Both the position numbers and the translations under genes were made by a program. A model generated the notes under the pieces. The model ran no database searches, was not told where the DNA came from, and was given only the letters and a program-made list of their open reading frames with translations. 64,000 nucleotides of DNA, taken from assembly GCF_021390335.1 (NCBI RefSeq), contig NZ_JAJUXK010000004.1, positions 1,240,001 to 1,304,000 of the forward strand, given 5' to 3'. Every line of letters begins with the position of its first letter. The stretch's first letter is position 1. This document shows, one piece after another, positions 35,301 through 42,770 of this stretch. This DNA is from Dyadobacter sp. CY343 (GTDB taxonomy: Bacteria > Bacteroidota > Bacteroidia > Cytophagales > Spirosomataceae).

Positions 35301-35593
35301 TTAATTCTTTTGCAGTATTTCCAAACCCTTCTTTCCACGCATTCAGTTTTCGTATAGTAGTGGAAGGTGCAGCTGCCCCTGCACATTTGGAACTTACCGT
35401 ATCTGACGTCGCGGGCAAAACAGTGCATTCCATTCTTTCAAAGCCGCATGTGGGACTGAACGAACTAATTTGGCTGCCGGAAAAGCTGCCCGCCGGAATC
35501 TACATTTACAAAATTTCTTTATCCGGGCCGCCACTTCCATTTTCGCCGGAGGCAGCTGGCTGGGAGAGTGGACGATTATTATGGTTTCCATAA
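32324..35593 (+). CDS. C25 (gingipain-like) cysteine peptidase homologue with T9SS sorting domain
   Basis: This 1089-residue secreted protein starts with a signal peptide (MHKCVHTILLLLCSCFPLQAQ). After a beta-rich N-terminal region, residues about 370-760 form a C25 caspase-like domain with the catalytic pair visible: His in VTLFGHSAPDV (about 615) and Cys in IINGCAAGS (about 650). A CARDB-like sandwich follows, then a T9SS type A domain (FAVFPNPSFHAFSFRIV to LPAGIYIYKISL). After that domain there is an unusual extra 20-residue tail (ending GRLLWFP). It differs from the PorU-type sortase at 42771 in sequence and in having a sorting domain, so it is probably a T9SS cargo peptidase. The substrate is unknown. 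Confidence 0.85.
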   Translation: MHKCVHTILLLLCSCFPLQAQRLFGNEWINYQQQYFRIPIAVTGFYQITAQQMQSAGLPVQDIPANAYQVFRDGKEIAIEVSGPETAPLVENGYIRFFGQKNDGKRDTSLYISSEAMPHSYYSLYSDTTTYFLTWKTDGTAGSRIAKSQARITSDTIAFHRAETLQLYHSHYLPGRFYPEGTHFDGTALSDYDFGEGWTGPEIKEHVTHKISVSVENLTNDPEIELEIMLAGWTSGQHLFKIYLNQNNKQPKKLSDVKFENYSPHKVNSSIARSDLDQDKTLRISIVPVGAGGHISVSYVKLNYLQNSRLEAGEDQRLFYVNTKKRSWKCAGAEHATFYDWTNPDQIKQLFTQNDLIEVNVASNVIGVRKYFSAPIISRVDFQNIDLNNADYLIITHLLMRIPVQGKDPVNAYAEYRASTKGGGFKPAILHINSVFDQFNYGQRGPQGIKNLIAWLRLKGKLKFVLLIGKSIDPQKARKLGNAAQIDMVPNAGWPGSDVALAMNAKSSFPGLTVPVGRISAVHSRQVWDYLHKVKSLEAQPVSAEWRKNIIHLSGGRSRQELTVFKDYVKGFEQKLAGSTLGAKVQTISKESDDPVEHIPLYKSVNEGAALVTLFGHSAPDVTDIDIGYASDDKNNYNNHPTYPAVIINGCAAGSIFYSDKTLSSDWLFSRGKGAVLFLAHTFNGVSSALKKYTDIFYEVLADSAFTSLPFGAIQQEAIKRNMDRAPDIYNSTTIQQMTLHGDPAIRIFPARLPDYALDSSSVTITRPAKAADSLLVNVVIKNNGRHLNQPNTLSIRRLNSENKLIYNRTINFAAVAIADTFQCYLPAKPSFSEQDLFEFTVDEDSLASEENESNNRLIIQYSKIANTSFPDQVPPLLIVHIAGRQLTAGEVINPGALVKIQLFDADAGNMRTDTAGFVIWLKPVCPGCVERRLFLKTARLYNEGNSHFYLEMNLPEDLIPGKYMLTVRARDEQGIYAPDYQIYFSISNQTRINSFAVFPNPSFHAFSFRIVVEGAAAPAHLELTVSDVAGKTVHSILSKPHVGLNELIWLPEKLPAGIYIYKISLSGPPLPFSPEAAGWESGRLLWFP

Positions 35594-35650
35594 AGATTTC
35601 TTTCGCCAAAAACTTCTTATTTTTGTCCTTTACATAAATGATTCATTGTC

Positions 35651-36376
35651 TTGAAAGAATACGGTAGTAACGTACAAAAGCTTGCCGACCACATCGTTAA
35701 GATGGAGGATAAGGCAAAACGCAATCTATACGCGCACATCCTGATCGAATTAATGCGGCAGATACACCCGAACATGCGGGATAATCAGGATTACACCAAC
35801 AAGTTGTGGGACGATCTGTACATTATTTCCGGTTTTGAACTTGACGTAGACAGCCCATTTCCGCCACCTTCCGCAGAAGCGCTTGGCAAAAAGCCGCTCA
35901 AAGTGGGCTATAATCAGCAAAACCTCACGTACCGTCACTACGGAAAAAATATAGAACTGCTGCTTGAAAAAGCCATTCAAACTGAAAACAAAGAAGATAA
36001 GCTGGCATTCGTCTCGTATATTTTCAGACTAATGCGCTCATTTTTTAACGCATGGAATAAAGATAATCCCGAAGACAGTGTATTGCTGGGCCAACTCGAA
36101 CAGCTGAGCAAAGGTTCGCTGGTGGAGGAAATTGAATATATCAGGCAAAATGGTCCGGTGGATGCCGCACCAAAAGACCGCAATAACAATGGAGGCGGCC
36201 AGGAAAGAAATCGCGGCAATCATCAGGGCGGCAGCTTTAAAGCACAAGCCAACCACAATCCTGAGAGACAGGGAGGTAACAACCAGGGCAATAACCCAAA
36301 TCGTAACCGACCAAGTAAATTCTCCGGCCGCAACGGTAACAACAACCGTAATAACCGCAAGAAATCCGGAATCTGA
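35651..36376 (+). CDS. DUF4290 family protein
   Basis: The 241-residue protein has two parts. Residues 1-165 are a conserved helical domain (EYGSNVQKLADHIVKMEDK, LMRQIHPNMRDNQDYTNKLW, KLAFVSYIFRLMRSFFNAWNKDN) that matches DUF4290, found in Bacteroidetes. Residues 175-241 are a low-complexity Asn/Gly/Arg/Gln-rich tail resembling RNA-binding RGG-type regions. The start is TTG at 35651; an ATG at 35637 is out of frame. It is followed by murA after 41 bp, an association that suggests co-transcription. No function is known for the family; an RNA- or nucleoid-related role is only suggested by the tail. Confidence 0.88.
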   Translation: MKEYGSNVQKLADHIVKMEDKAKRNLYAHILIELMRQIHPNMRDNQDYTNKLWDDLYIISGFELDVDSPFPPPSAEALGKKPLKVGYNQQNLTYRHYGKNIELLLEKAIQTENKEDKLAFVSYIFRLMRSFFNAWNKDNPEDSVLLGQLEQLSKGSLVEEIEYIRQNGPVDAAPKDRNNNGGGQERNRGNHQGGSFKAQANHNPERQGGNNQGNNPNRNRPSKFSGRNGNNNRNNRKKSGI

Positions 36377-36417
36377 TTTCCGGATTATTATGTATTCTTC
36401 AACTGCCAATACCAATC

Positions 36418-37725
36418 ATGGCTTCATTTAAAATAACCGGAGACAGACGTCTCAAGGGAGAGATTGTACCTCAGGGCGCCAAGAACGAAGCGCTTCAAAT
36501 AATTTGTGCCGTACTGCTCACCAAAGAACCTGTTACTATTCATAACATCCCGAATATCCGGGACGTAAATCAGCTGATCAACCTACTGGGCGACCTGGGC
36601 GTAAAATGTACACGGCTGAGCGAAAGCTCGATCCGGTTTGAGGCGGATGATATCAATCTCGACTATCTGGAATCAGATTCATTTCGCCAGAAAGCTGCCG
36701 CACTTCGCGGCTCGGTGATGCTCCTGGGCCCAATGCTCGCACGTTTCAGGAAAGGTCGTATTCCACGTCCGGGTGGGGATAAAATTGGCCGCAGAAGGTT
36801 GGATACTCACTTTTTAGGGTTTGAAAAGCTGGGCGCGCAATTCAGCTACGATGAAGAAGACGGCGGATTTTATAAAGTCGATGCGGCTAATTTGAAAGGT
36901 ACTTATATGCTTTTGGATGAAGCGTCTGTAACCGGAACTGCCAACGTACTAATGGCCGCAGTAATGGCGGAAGGTACCACTACGATCTACAATGCGGCCT
37001 GTGAACCCTATTTGCAGCAACTTTGTAAAATGCTGAACAGAATGGGCGCGAAAATTTCGGGTATCGCCTCGAATTTACTGGTCGTGGAAGGAGTGACCGA
37101 ACTGAAAGGAACGGAACATACCATGCTGCCGGATATGATCGAAATTGGCAGTTTTATCGGTTTGGCTGCGATGACGAAATCGGAGATCGCTATTAAAAAT
37201 TGCCAGATCCCTCAATTGGGCATTATCCCCGACGTTTTTCAGCGTTTGGGTATTCAAATGGAGTTTCGCGGCGATGATATTTTTATTCCTGCACAGGAAA
37301 ATTACCGTATAGAAAATTACCTCGACGGATCCACATTATCCGTCGCTGACGCTCCCTGGCCAGGTTTTACACCCGATTTGCTGAGTATTATATTGGTAAC
37401 CGCCACGCAAGCGCAGGGAACGGTATTGATTCACCAGAAAATGTTCGAAAGCCGCCTATTCTTTGTGGATAAACTCATTGAAATGGGCGCTCAGATCATT
37501 CTTTGCGACCCGCACAGAGCCACTGTGATCGGCCACAATCGTGAAACGCAATTAAGAGGAATCAGAATGACTTCACCGGATATTCGCGCCGGAGTAGCAT
37601 TGTTGATCGCTGCGATGTCGGCAAAAGGTATAAGTATTATTGACAACATCGAGCAGATCGACCGCGGATATCAACATATCGATACAAGGCTGAACGCGAT
37701 CGGCGCTGAAATTGTGAGGTTGTAG
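36418..37725 (+). CDS. murA: UDP-N-acetylglucosamine 1-carboxyvinyltransferase, Asp-type
   Basis: This 435-residue enzyme transfers enolpyruvate from PEP to UDP-GlcNAc, the first committed step of peptidoglycan synthesis. The family residues Lys22-Asn23 (PQGAKNEALQ), Arg-rich RRRLDTHFLGFEKLG and DMIEIGSFIG are present. The mobile loop, which in most bacteria carries the catalytic cysteine that fosfomycin alkylates (PGGCAIG), reads PGGDKIG here, with Asp121 (codon GAT at 36778-36780). Enzymes with Asp at this place stay active but are not alkylated by fosfomycin. The rest of the sequence is complete and full length. It lies 41 bp after the DUF4290 gene. Confidence 0.96.
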   Translation: MASFKITGDRRLKGEIVPQGAKNEALQIICAVLLTKEPVTIHNIPNIRDVNQLINLLGDLGVKCTRLSESSIRFEADDINLDYLESDSFRQKAAALRGSVMLLGPMLARFRKGRIPRPGGDKIGRRRLDTHFLGFEKLGAQFSYDEEDGGFYKVDAANLKGTYMLLDEASVTGTANVLMAAVMAEGTTTIYNAACEPYLQQLCKMLNRMGAKISGIASNLLVVEGVTELKGTEHTMLPDMIEIGSFIGLAAMTKSEIAIKNCQIPQLGIIPDVFQRLGIQMEFRGDDIFIPAQENYRIENYLDGSTLSVADAPWPGFTPDLLSIILVTATQAQGTVLIHQKMFESRLFFVDKLIEMGAQIILCDPHRATVIGHNRETQLRGIRMTSPDIRAGVALLIAAMSAKGISIIDNIEQIDRGYQHIDTRLNAIGAEIVRL

Positions 37726-37730
37726 TTAGG

Positions 37731-37828
37731 TGTTAGCAGTTAGCTTTTAGCTTTTAGCTAACTGCTAACTGCTAACTGCTAACTGCTAACTGCTAACTGC
37801 TAAAAGCTAACTACTAAAAGCCACCAGC
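37731..37828. repeat. TAACTGC heptamer array in an AGCTAAC-type hairpin
   Basis: Six perfect tandem copies of TAACTGC (37759-37800) are flanked by inverted arms of the GTTAGCAGTTAGC / GCTAACTACTAAAAGC type. The element belongs to the same word family as 9914-10023 and 11041-11176, and starts 5 bp after the murA stop. It fills the 114-bp gap between convergent genes and may serve as a terminator. Confidence 0.85.
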
Positions 37829-37839
37829 CAAAAAGCTAC

Positions 37840-38697
37840 CTACTTCTTCTTCCCATAACTACACTTCCCATTTTCCGCCTTCACATAATACGATTTGTAA
37901 TTGGTCGCTTTCGGGTCCATGCAACCGGCGAGTTCCAGCACTTCTACTTTTCTGAATTCTACCGGGTGACTCTCACTTTGAAGCGATATGGAACCGTGGT
38001 CGAGCAATTTGCCTTCAATCATTAGCGAAGGATCATTTCCACTCACATTTCCTCCTCCCAGCTGCGGCTTGTTATATTCCAGCACTTTTTCGCCATTGAT
38101 GAAATGCTGAATCAATGAATCGCCCAGAACGAGTACCTCGGCTTTTACCCACTGATCACCATTGTAGGTTTTTGATGTAGAATTGATGCAATGCTGCGTG
38201 ATCAGCTTTCCGTTCATTACTACATTGGTTCCCGGCGTACACAAGTTACAGGTAGTACGCACTTTGTCGTTTCCACCGAGTAATTGAACTTCTATTGACG
38301 CTGGAAAATCTTGATCTTTTCCCATAGTAGCCGCGGGCTGTCCGTGTACCATTATCCCGCTATTGCGCCACGCCCAACCTTCGCCTTTTGGCGCCTGCCC
38401 GCCCACAAAACGATATTCCACTGCTATCCGGTAATAGGAAAAATCGCCTTTGTAAAAGATGTGACCATATTTTTGTTTGAAATCGTCGTATTGATCATAG
38501 CGTACCACCATTTTCCCGTCCTCAACGCGGAAAGTGTTTTTGTAGTTATCATTTAAATCATAACCCCGAATTTTAATATCCCATCCATCGAGATTCTTTC
38601 CGTTAAAAAGTTGCTTCCATTCTTCTTTATCCGCCGGCTTTTGTGCGGATACCGAGAGCCAGAGCAGGCTGAAAAGCATTGTCAATTGTAATTTCAT
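37840..38697 (-). CDS. DUF1080 (3-keto-disaccharide hydrolase-like) protein
   Basis: This 285-residue protein has a signal peptide (ending SVSAQKPA) and one DUF1080 concanavalin-like beta-sandwich: WKQLFNGKNLDGWDIKIRGY at the start, GWAWRNSGIMVHGQ, and DHGSISLQSESHPVEFRKVEVL at the end. A short Cys-containing tail (ELAGCMDPKATNYKSYYVKA) follows the domain. DUF1080 proteins include glycoside hydrolases acting on 3-keto sugars and are common in Planctomycetes and Bacteroidetes. It is probably periplasmic. It stands alone, convergent with murA and divergent from the photolyase gene. Confidence 0.9.
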   Translation of the reverse strand: MKLQLTMLFSLLWLSVSAQKPADKEEWKQLFNGKNLDGWDIKIRGYDLNDNYKNTFRVEDGKMVVRYDQYDDFKQKYGHIFYKGDFSYYRIAVEYRFVGGQAPKGEGWAWRNSGIMVHGQPAATMGKDQDFPASIEVQLLGGNDKVRTTCNLCTPGTNVVMNGKLITQHCINSTSKTYNGDQWVKAEVLVLGDSLIQHFINGEKVLEYNKPQLGGGNVSGNDPSLMIEGKLLDHGSISLQSESHPVEFRKVEVLELAGCMDPKATNYKSYYVKAENGKCSYGKKK

Positions 38698-38830
38698 GTT
38701 GGGTATACAGGTTTATAATTAATGTATTGGCCGGATTTTTTAGCATAGATTTCCGGTGGCTTTGCCGGGTAAATATAGTTACTTCATGTTTATTCATAAT
38801 CCAGCCCATTGATTACATTTTTCAGATTTC

Positions 38831-40150
38831 ATGAGCCTGCCTAAAAAAGAGAAAATAACGATATTCTGGCTTCGACGCGATTTGCGGCTACACGACAACG
38901 CGGGGCTTTATTACGCATTGAAATCTGATCACCCGGTTGTACCGCTGTTTATTTTTGACAAAAATATCCTCGACGATCTCAACAACAAACAGGATCCGCG
39001 CATAACCTTTATATATCAGGCGATCGAGAGAATACGTAAAGAGCTGCGTGAGAACGACGCCGACATATTAGTCGAATATGGATTTCCTTTGGAAGTATGG
39101 AAGCGGCTCAGCGACCAGTACGATATTGCCGAGGTGTACACCAATACCGATTATGAACCTTACGCCACCGAGCGGGACAGGGAAGTATTCAATATTATAA
39201 AACAAAAAGGTACTGTTTTCAAAACGTGTAAAGACCAGGTTATTTTTGAAAAACAGGAAATACTTTCAGGTAAAGGTTCGTCTTACACGGTATTCACACC
39301 TTACAGCCGTGCGTGGAGGGAGAAGGCCAACGATTTTTACCTCTCTTCCTATCCTACCAAAAGATACTTTAAAAATCTGCTGAAATGGAGCGGCACCGCA
39401 ATTCCATCCATAGAGGAGATGGGCTTCGAAACTTCGGATTACGATTTTCCTTCGCATGAAGTAAGTGAAACTTTATTGGAGGAATATGCCAAAGCGCGCG
39501 ATTTTCCGGGGATGGACGCAACAAGCCGCATTGGTATTCATTTGCGTTTCGGGACTGTCAGCATTCGGCAGCTGGTACGGAAAGCCAGTGAACACAGTAA
39601 TGTTTATTTGAATGAGCTGATATGGCGAGAATTCTATCAGCAGATCCTGTCCAACTTCCCCGATGTCGGGCGAGGAAAAGCATTTAAAAGTGCTTACGAC
39701 GATATTAAATGGCGCTACGATAATGAGGAATTTAAGAAATGGTGCGAAGGAAAAACAGGATACCCGCTAGTTGACGCGGGAATGCGCCAGCTGAATACGA
39801 TCGGGTTTATGCATAACCGCGTCAGAATGGTCACAGCGAGTTTTTTGGCCAAGCACTTACTTATTAACTGGCGACTGGGCGAGGAATATTTTGCTAAGAA
39901 ACTGTTAGACTACGACCTCGCTGCCAATAACGGCGGCTGGCAATGGGCGGTCGGCTCGGGTACGGATGCGGCGCCTTATTTTAGGATATTTAATCCAACC
40001 GCGCAGGCAGATAAATTTGACCCGAAAGGTGAATATATTAAACGCTGGGTACCTGAGATCGGGACTGACGCATATCCTGAACCAATGGTTGACCATAAAA
40101 TGGCGCGGGAGCGTTGCCTGAAAGCCTACAAAGAGGCATTGGACAAGTGA
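38831..40150 (+). CDS. phrB: Deoxyribodipyrimidine photo-lyase (cryptochrome/photolyase family)
   Basis: This 439-residue flavoprotein repairs UV-induced pyrimidine dimers with blue light. The N-terminal antenna domain begins ITIFWLRRDLRLHDNAGLYYAL. The FAD domain has GIHLRFGTVSIRQL, NELIWREFYQQIL, and the class I signature NNGGWQWAVGSGTDAAPYF (about residues 365-385), followed by RIFNPTAQADKFDP. Length and blocks match class I CPD photolyases rather than DASH cryptochromes. The ATG at 38831 places the first strand at the usual distance. The stop lies 5 bp from that of the convergent M16 gene. Confidence 0.94.
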   Translation: MSLPKKEKITIFWLRRDLRLHDNAGLYYALKSDHPVVPLFIFDKNILDDLNNKQDPRITFIYQAIERIRKELRENDADILVEYGFPLEVWKRLSDQYDIAEVYTNTDYEPYATERDREVFNIIKQKGTVFKTCKDQVIFEKQEILSGKGSSYTVFTPYSRAWREKANDFYLSSYPTKRYFKNLLKWSGTAIPSIEEMGFETSDYDFPSHEVSETLLEEYAKARDFPGMDATSRIGIHLRFGTVSIRQLVRKASEHSNVYLNELIWREFYQQILSNFPDVGRGKAFKSAYDDIKWRYDNEEFKKWCEGKTGYPLVDAGMRQLNTIGFMHNRVRMVTASFLAKHLLINWRLGEEYFAKKLLDYDLAANNGGWQWAVGSGTDAAPYFRIFNPTAQADKFDPKGEYIKRWVPEIGTDAYPEPMVDHKMARERCLKAYKEALDK

Positions 40151-40155
40151 GCCGC

Positions 40156-41436
40156 TTATTTTCCGCCCGCAATCACAACGATCATATCCTCCGGCTTCAA
40201 ATACAGATTGGCCATCGCCAGCACATCGTCGCTGGTAACAGCTTGTATCTTATCAATATAATGGTTAAAAAAGTCTGCGGGCAAACTGTCCAGAAGTAAT
40301 ACTTTCTGACGATCAGCTACTTCAAACGCAGTATTCAGGGAACCTGCAAATTCTCCTGCCATGAAATTCTTCACAGTAGTAAGTTCCTCTTCCCCAATAC
40401 GTTCTGTTTGGAGCTTTGTGATCTCTTTCTTTATTTCTTCAATAGTGAGTTCGGTAAATTCCTTCTTCACGTCTGTTCCGATCATGAAGTAACCTGCATT
40501 GCGCAATGTGGCAACGTGAGAGGAAATCCCATAGGTAAGTCCTTTTTCCTCACGGATATTCTTCATCAGCCTCGAACCAAAATAGCCTCCCAGGATTTCG
40601 TTTGTAACCAGCATTTTGAAGTAATCTTCATGATGCCGGTTAAACAATACCCTACCCATTCGGATCGATGACTGCACAGCTTCGGGTTTCTCAATCACCG
40701 CTTCCTGTCCCTGGTAGGCAGACTTCACAATGAATGCAGGCTTGGCCTGGTGCGGTCCGATCTGGCTTTTACCCAGTGTATCATTGATCAGCGTAATATC
40801 GGCCTCCTCAACCTGGCCGGCTAATACTACTGTAAACCTTCCATTTTTGATAAACTCATTATAATGCTGGCGGATCGCGTCTAGTGAAAGCTGCTCGATA
40901 TTATCTTCATCCTGACTTTGTCCGTACGGATGCTCGGTGCCGAAAAGGCGCGCCCGGAATTCAGTAGTGGCCAGATAAGCGTTCTTTTCCTTGTTGACTT
41001 TCAGATTCTGCAGGGTAATATTCCTGAGTTCTTCGAGTTCTTTTTCCGGGATCGTGGCTTGCTGAATCAGCTGGCTGACGAGCGGCAACACTTCCGGCAA
41101 AAACCTGGAAAGGCAATAGACGACGATTCCTATACGATCAGACGTATGCATCATTTCTGTGAATGCGCCCAGGCGATCGAAAGCCTCACTTATCTCACCC
41201 GAATTGAGCCGGCTCGTACCTTCGGAAAGCATTTTAATAGCGAAATACGATGCTCCGATTTGCTTCTCATACCAATTTCCAGCTTCGAAAATACATTCAA
41301 TGCGAATTACAGGTTGCTCTCCGATATTGATCACACGCAGAAGAATACCATTTCCAAGCGTGTGCGTCTGAGCTTCCGGTAGGTTAATTGAACTGATTAA
41401 TTTGAAATCTGGGGCGATGGAGCGATCGAGATGCAT
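40156..41436 (-). CDS. M16-family peptidase homologue lacking the zinc motif
   Basis: This 426-residue protein has the two-domain M16 fold. The N-terminal half has RIECIFEAGNWYEKQIGASYFAIKMLSEGTSR, where the catalytic HxxEH of active members would be (G-A-S-Y-F replaces H-F-L-E-H). The C-terminal half has FGSRLMKNIREEKGLTYGISS, the substrate-binding R-x-x-x-G-L-x-Y block. It is therefore a non-catalytic partner subunit of the kind encoded next to an active M16 protein; no such partner is adjacent here. No signal peptide is seen. It lies downstream of porV on the same strand but after a strong terminator, so it probably has its own promoter. Confidence 0.88.
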   Translation of the reverse strand: MHLDRSIAPDFKLISSINLPEAQTHTLGNGILLRVINIGEQPVIRIECIFEAGNWYEKQIGASYFAIKMLSEGTSRLNSGEISEAFDRLGAFTEMMHTSDRIGIVVYCLSRFLPEVLPLVSQLIQQATIPEKELEELRNITLQNLKVNKEKNAYLATTEFRARLFGTEHPYGQSQDEDNIEQLSLDAIRQHYNEFIKNGRFTVVLAGQVEEADITLINDTLGKSQIGPHQAKPAFIVKSAYQGQEAVIEKPEAVQSSIRMGRVLFNRHHEDYFKMLVTNEILGGYFGSRLMKNIREEKGLTYGISSHVATLRNAGYFMIGTDVKKEFTELTIEEIKKEITKLQTERIGEEELTTVKNFMAGEFAGSLNTAFEVADRQKVLLLDSLPADFFNHYIDKIQAVTSDDVLAMANLYLKPEDMIVVIAGGK

Positions 41437-41452
41437 TGCAGCGGGATGAAAT

Positions 41453-41488
41453 AAAAAAACGAATGACGTTGCAATAACGCCATTCGTT
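41453..41488 (-). terminator. Intrinsic terminator after porV
   Basis: A 13-bp stem (41458-41470 with 41476-41488, one wobble) has a 5-nt loop; on the minus strand the stem is followed by T7 (41459-41453). It ends the porV transcript 26 bp after its stop. Confidence 0.87.
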
Positions 41489-41513
41489 TCGAAATAATTA
41501 AATATAATAACTC

Positions 41514-42665
41514 TTAGTTCTCGGTGTCGTTTACGTCCAGTCTCTCTGCCTTATTCAGTGCCAGAGAAAGGGTAATACGAAGTGTATTTGCTAACGGGCT
41601 TCCCTGAGTTACCGGGAAAAGGTAAGCGAAATCAACTGCATATCTGTCCATAAAGCGCAGACCTGCACCGGCAGTAAAGAACTTGTTTCCATTTTTATAT
41701 TTGTTTTCGCCATGGTAACCAGCTCTTAAAGCGAAGATATCGTTGTACCAGTATTCAGCTCCTGCCGAAATTGCAATTTCCTGCATTTCTTCCTTGAATC
41801 CGTCTGGCGCATCAGAGAATGAGCCAAATACACCTTTCAGTAATGGTCTTGCATTGTAGTCTGTTCCGTCTGGTGTTGGTACCATCAATTTGTAGGCGTC
41901 AACTATGAAGTTGAACCTGTTCCTTCCGTCGCCGGTGAAGGACAATCCTGCACCTACCCGAAGGTTGGTGGGAATAAAGTTCTCAGTATCAGTCCCTGCG
42001 CCGTAATTAATCTTACCTCCCAGATTAGAAAGTACAGCTCCCAAAGACCAAGTAAGATCGCTGCCGCTATCTTCATTCTTAATTTGCTTTCTATAATAAG
42101 CACTGATATCACCCGCCGCCGAACGTGCGGGGCTGATTGACGCTCCGTTGATCACAGCGACACCAGCCAGGTTAGAGGAAATATATTTCAAAGTCAAACC
42201 CATTGAAAAGTTTCTACCCAACTGACGTGAATAGGTACCGTTAATCGCCAGCTCCCTTGAATTGAAGTATCCCATTTGTGTACCTACCGCGTCACGAAGA
42301 TCAAGTTCGCCGTTGTTGAAATAGTTGACAGACAAAGCCACAGCCTGGTTATCCCCTAATTTTTTGTAAGCTGACAGATATCCCAGCCACATATCATCTA
42401 CCAAATTCCTCAGCCAGGGCGTGTAAGAAGCAGAAATTCCAAAATCTTTGGTATTGTAAGGAAGCTTTGCAGCATTCCAGTAAGTCGAATTTGCATCGGG
42501 ACTTAGTGCTACTCCGGCTTCTCCCATCGCGGCACTTCTTGCGTCAGGTGCAAATGTTAAAAAAGTTAGTGGTGAAGCGGGAACTCTGGCTGAGTCAAGT
42601 TGTGCAGAAACTGAGCCTAGTGTGAGAATGGATAAAAGGGAAAAAGTACCAAAAAAAAGTTTCAT
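41514..42665 (-). CDS. porV: Type IX secretion outer membrane protein PorV (LptO)
   Basis: The 383-residue protein is a FadL-like outer-membrane barrel with a signal peptide (ending SVSAQLDS). The PorV hallmark LTFLTFAPDARSAAMGEAGV and SPDANSTYWNAAKLPY follows. PorV binds the C-terminal domains of T9SS cargo and hands them to the PorU sortase. PorU is encoded directly upstream on the same strand, the standard pairing. A TATTTTTG -7 box lies in the 105-bp gap, so porV may also be transcribed on its own, and a terminator follows. The three proteins with sorting domains in this window would be its clients. Confidence 0.95.
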   Translation of the reverse strand: MKLFFGTFSLLSILTLGSVSAQLDSARVPASPLTFLTFAPDARSAAMGEAGVALSPDANSTYWNAAKLPYNTKDFGISASYTPWLRNLVDDMWLGYLSAYKKLGDNQAVALSVNYFNNGELDLRDAVGTQMGYFNSRELAINGTYSRQLGRNFSMGLTLKYISSNLAGVAVINGASISPARSAAGDISAYYRKQIKNEDSGSDLTWSLGAVLSNLGGKINYGAGTDTENFIPTNLRVGAGLSFTGDGRNRFNFIVDAYKLMVPTPDGTDYNARPLLKGVFGSFSDAPDGFKEEMQEIAISAGAEYWYNDIFALRAGYHGENKYKNGNKFFTAGAGLRFMDRYAVDFAYLFPVTQGSPLANTLRITLSLALNKAERLDVNDTEN

Positions 42666-42717
42666 AGAAATTGGATTTGCGATAGGAAGTGCTTTGTATC
42701 AGCTTCTTTTAAAGGGT

Positions 42718-42725
42718 CAAAAATA
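42718..42725 (-). promoter_or_regulatory. Candidate -7 box (TATTTTTG) for porV
   Basis: An exact TAnnTTTG match on the minus strand lies 53 bp before the porV start. A weak TTTAG is seen 19 bp upstream at the -33 position. Confidence 0.5.
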
Positions 42726-42770
42726 CAATGAAAGATAGTTATTACTAAAAAACTGCTAAGTTTTATTACA

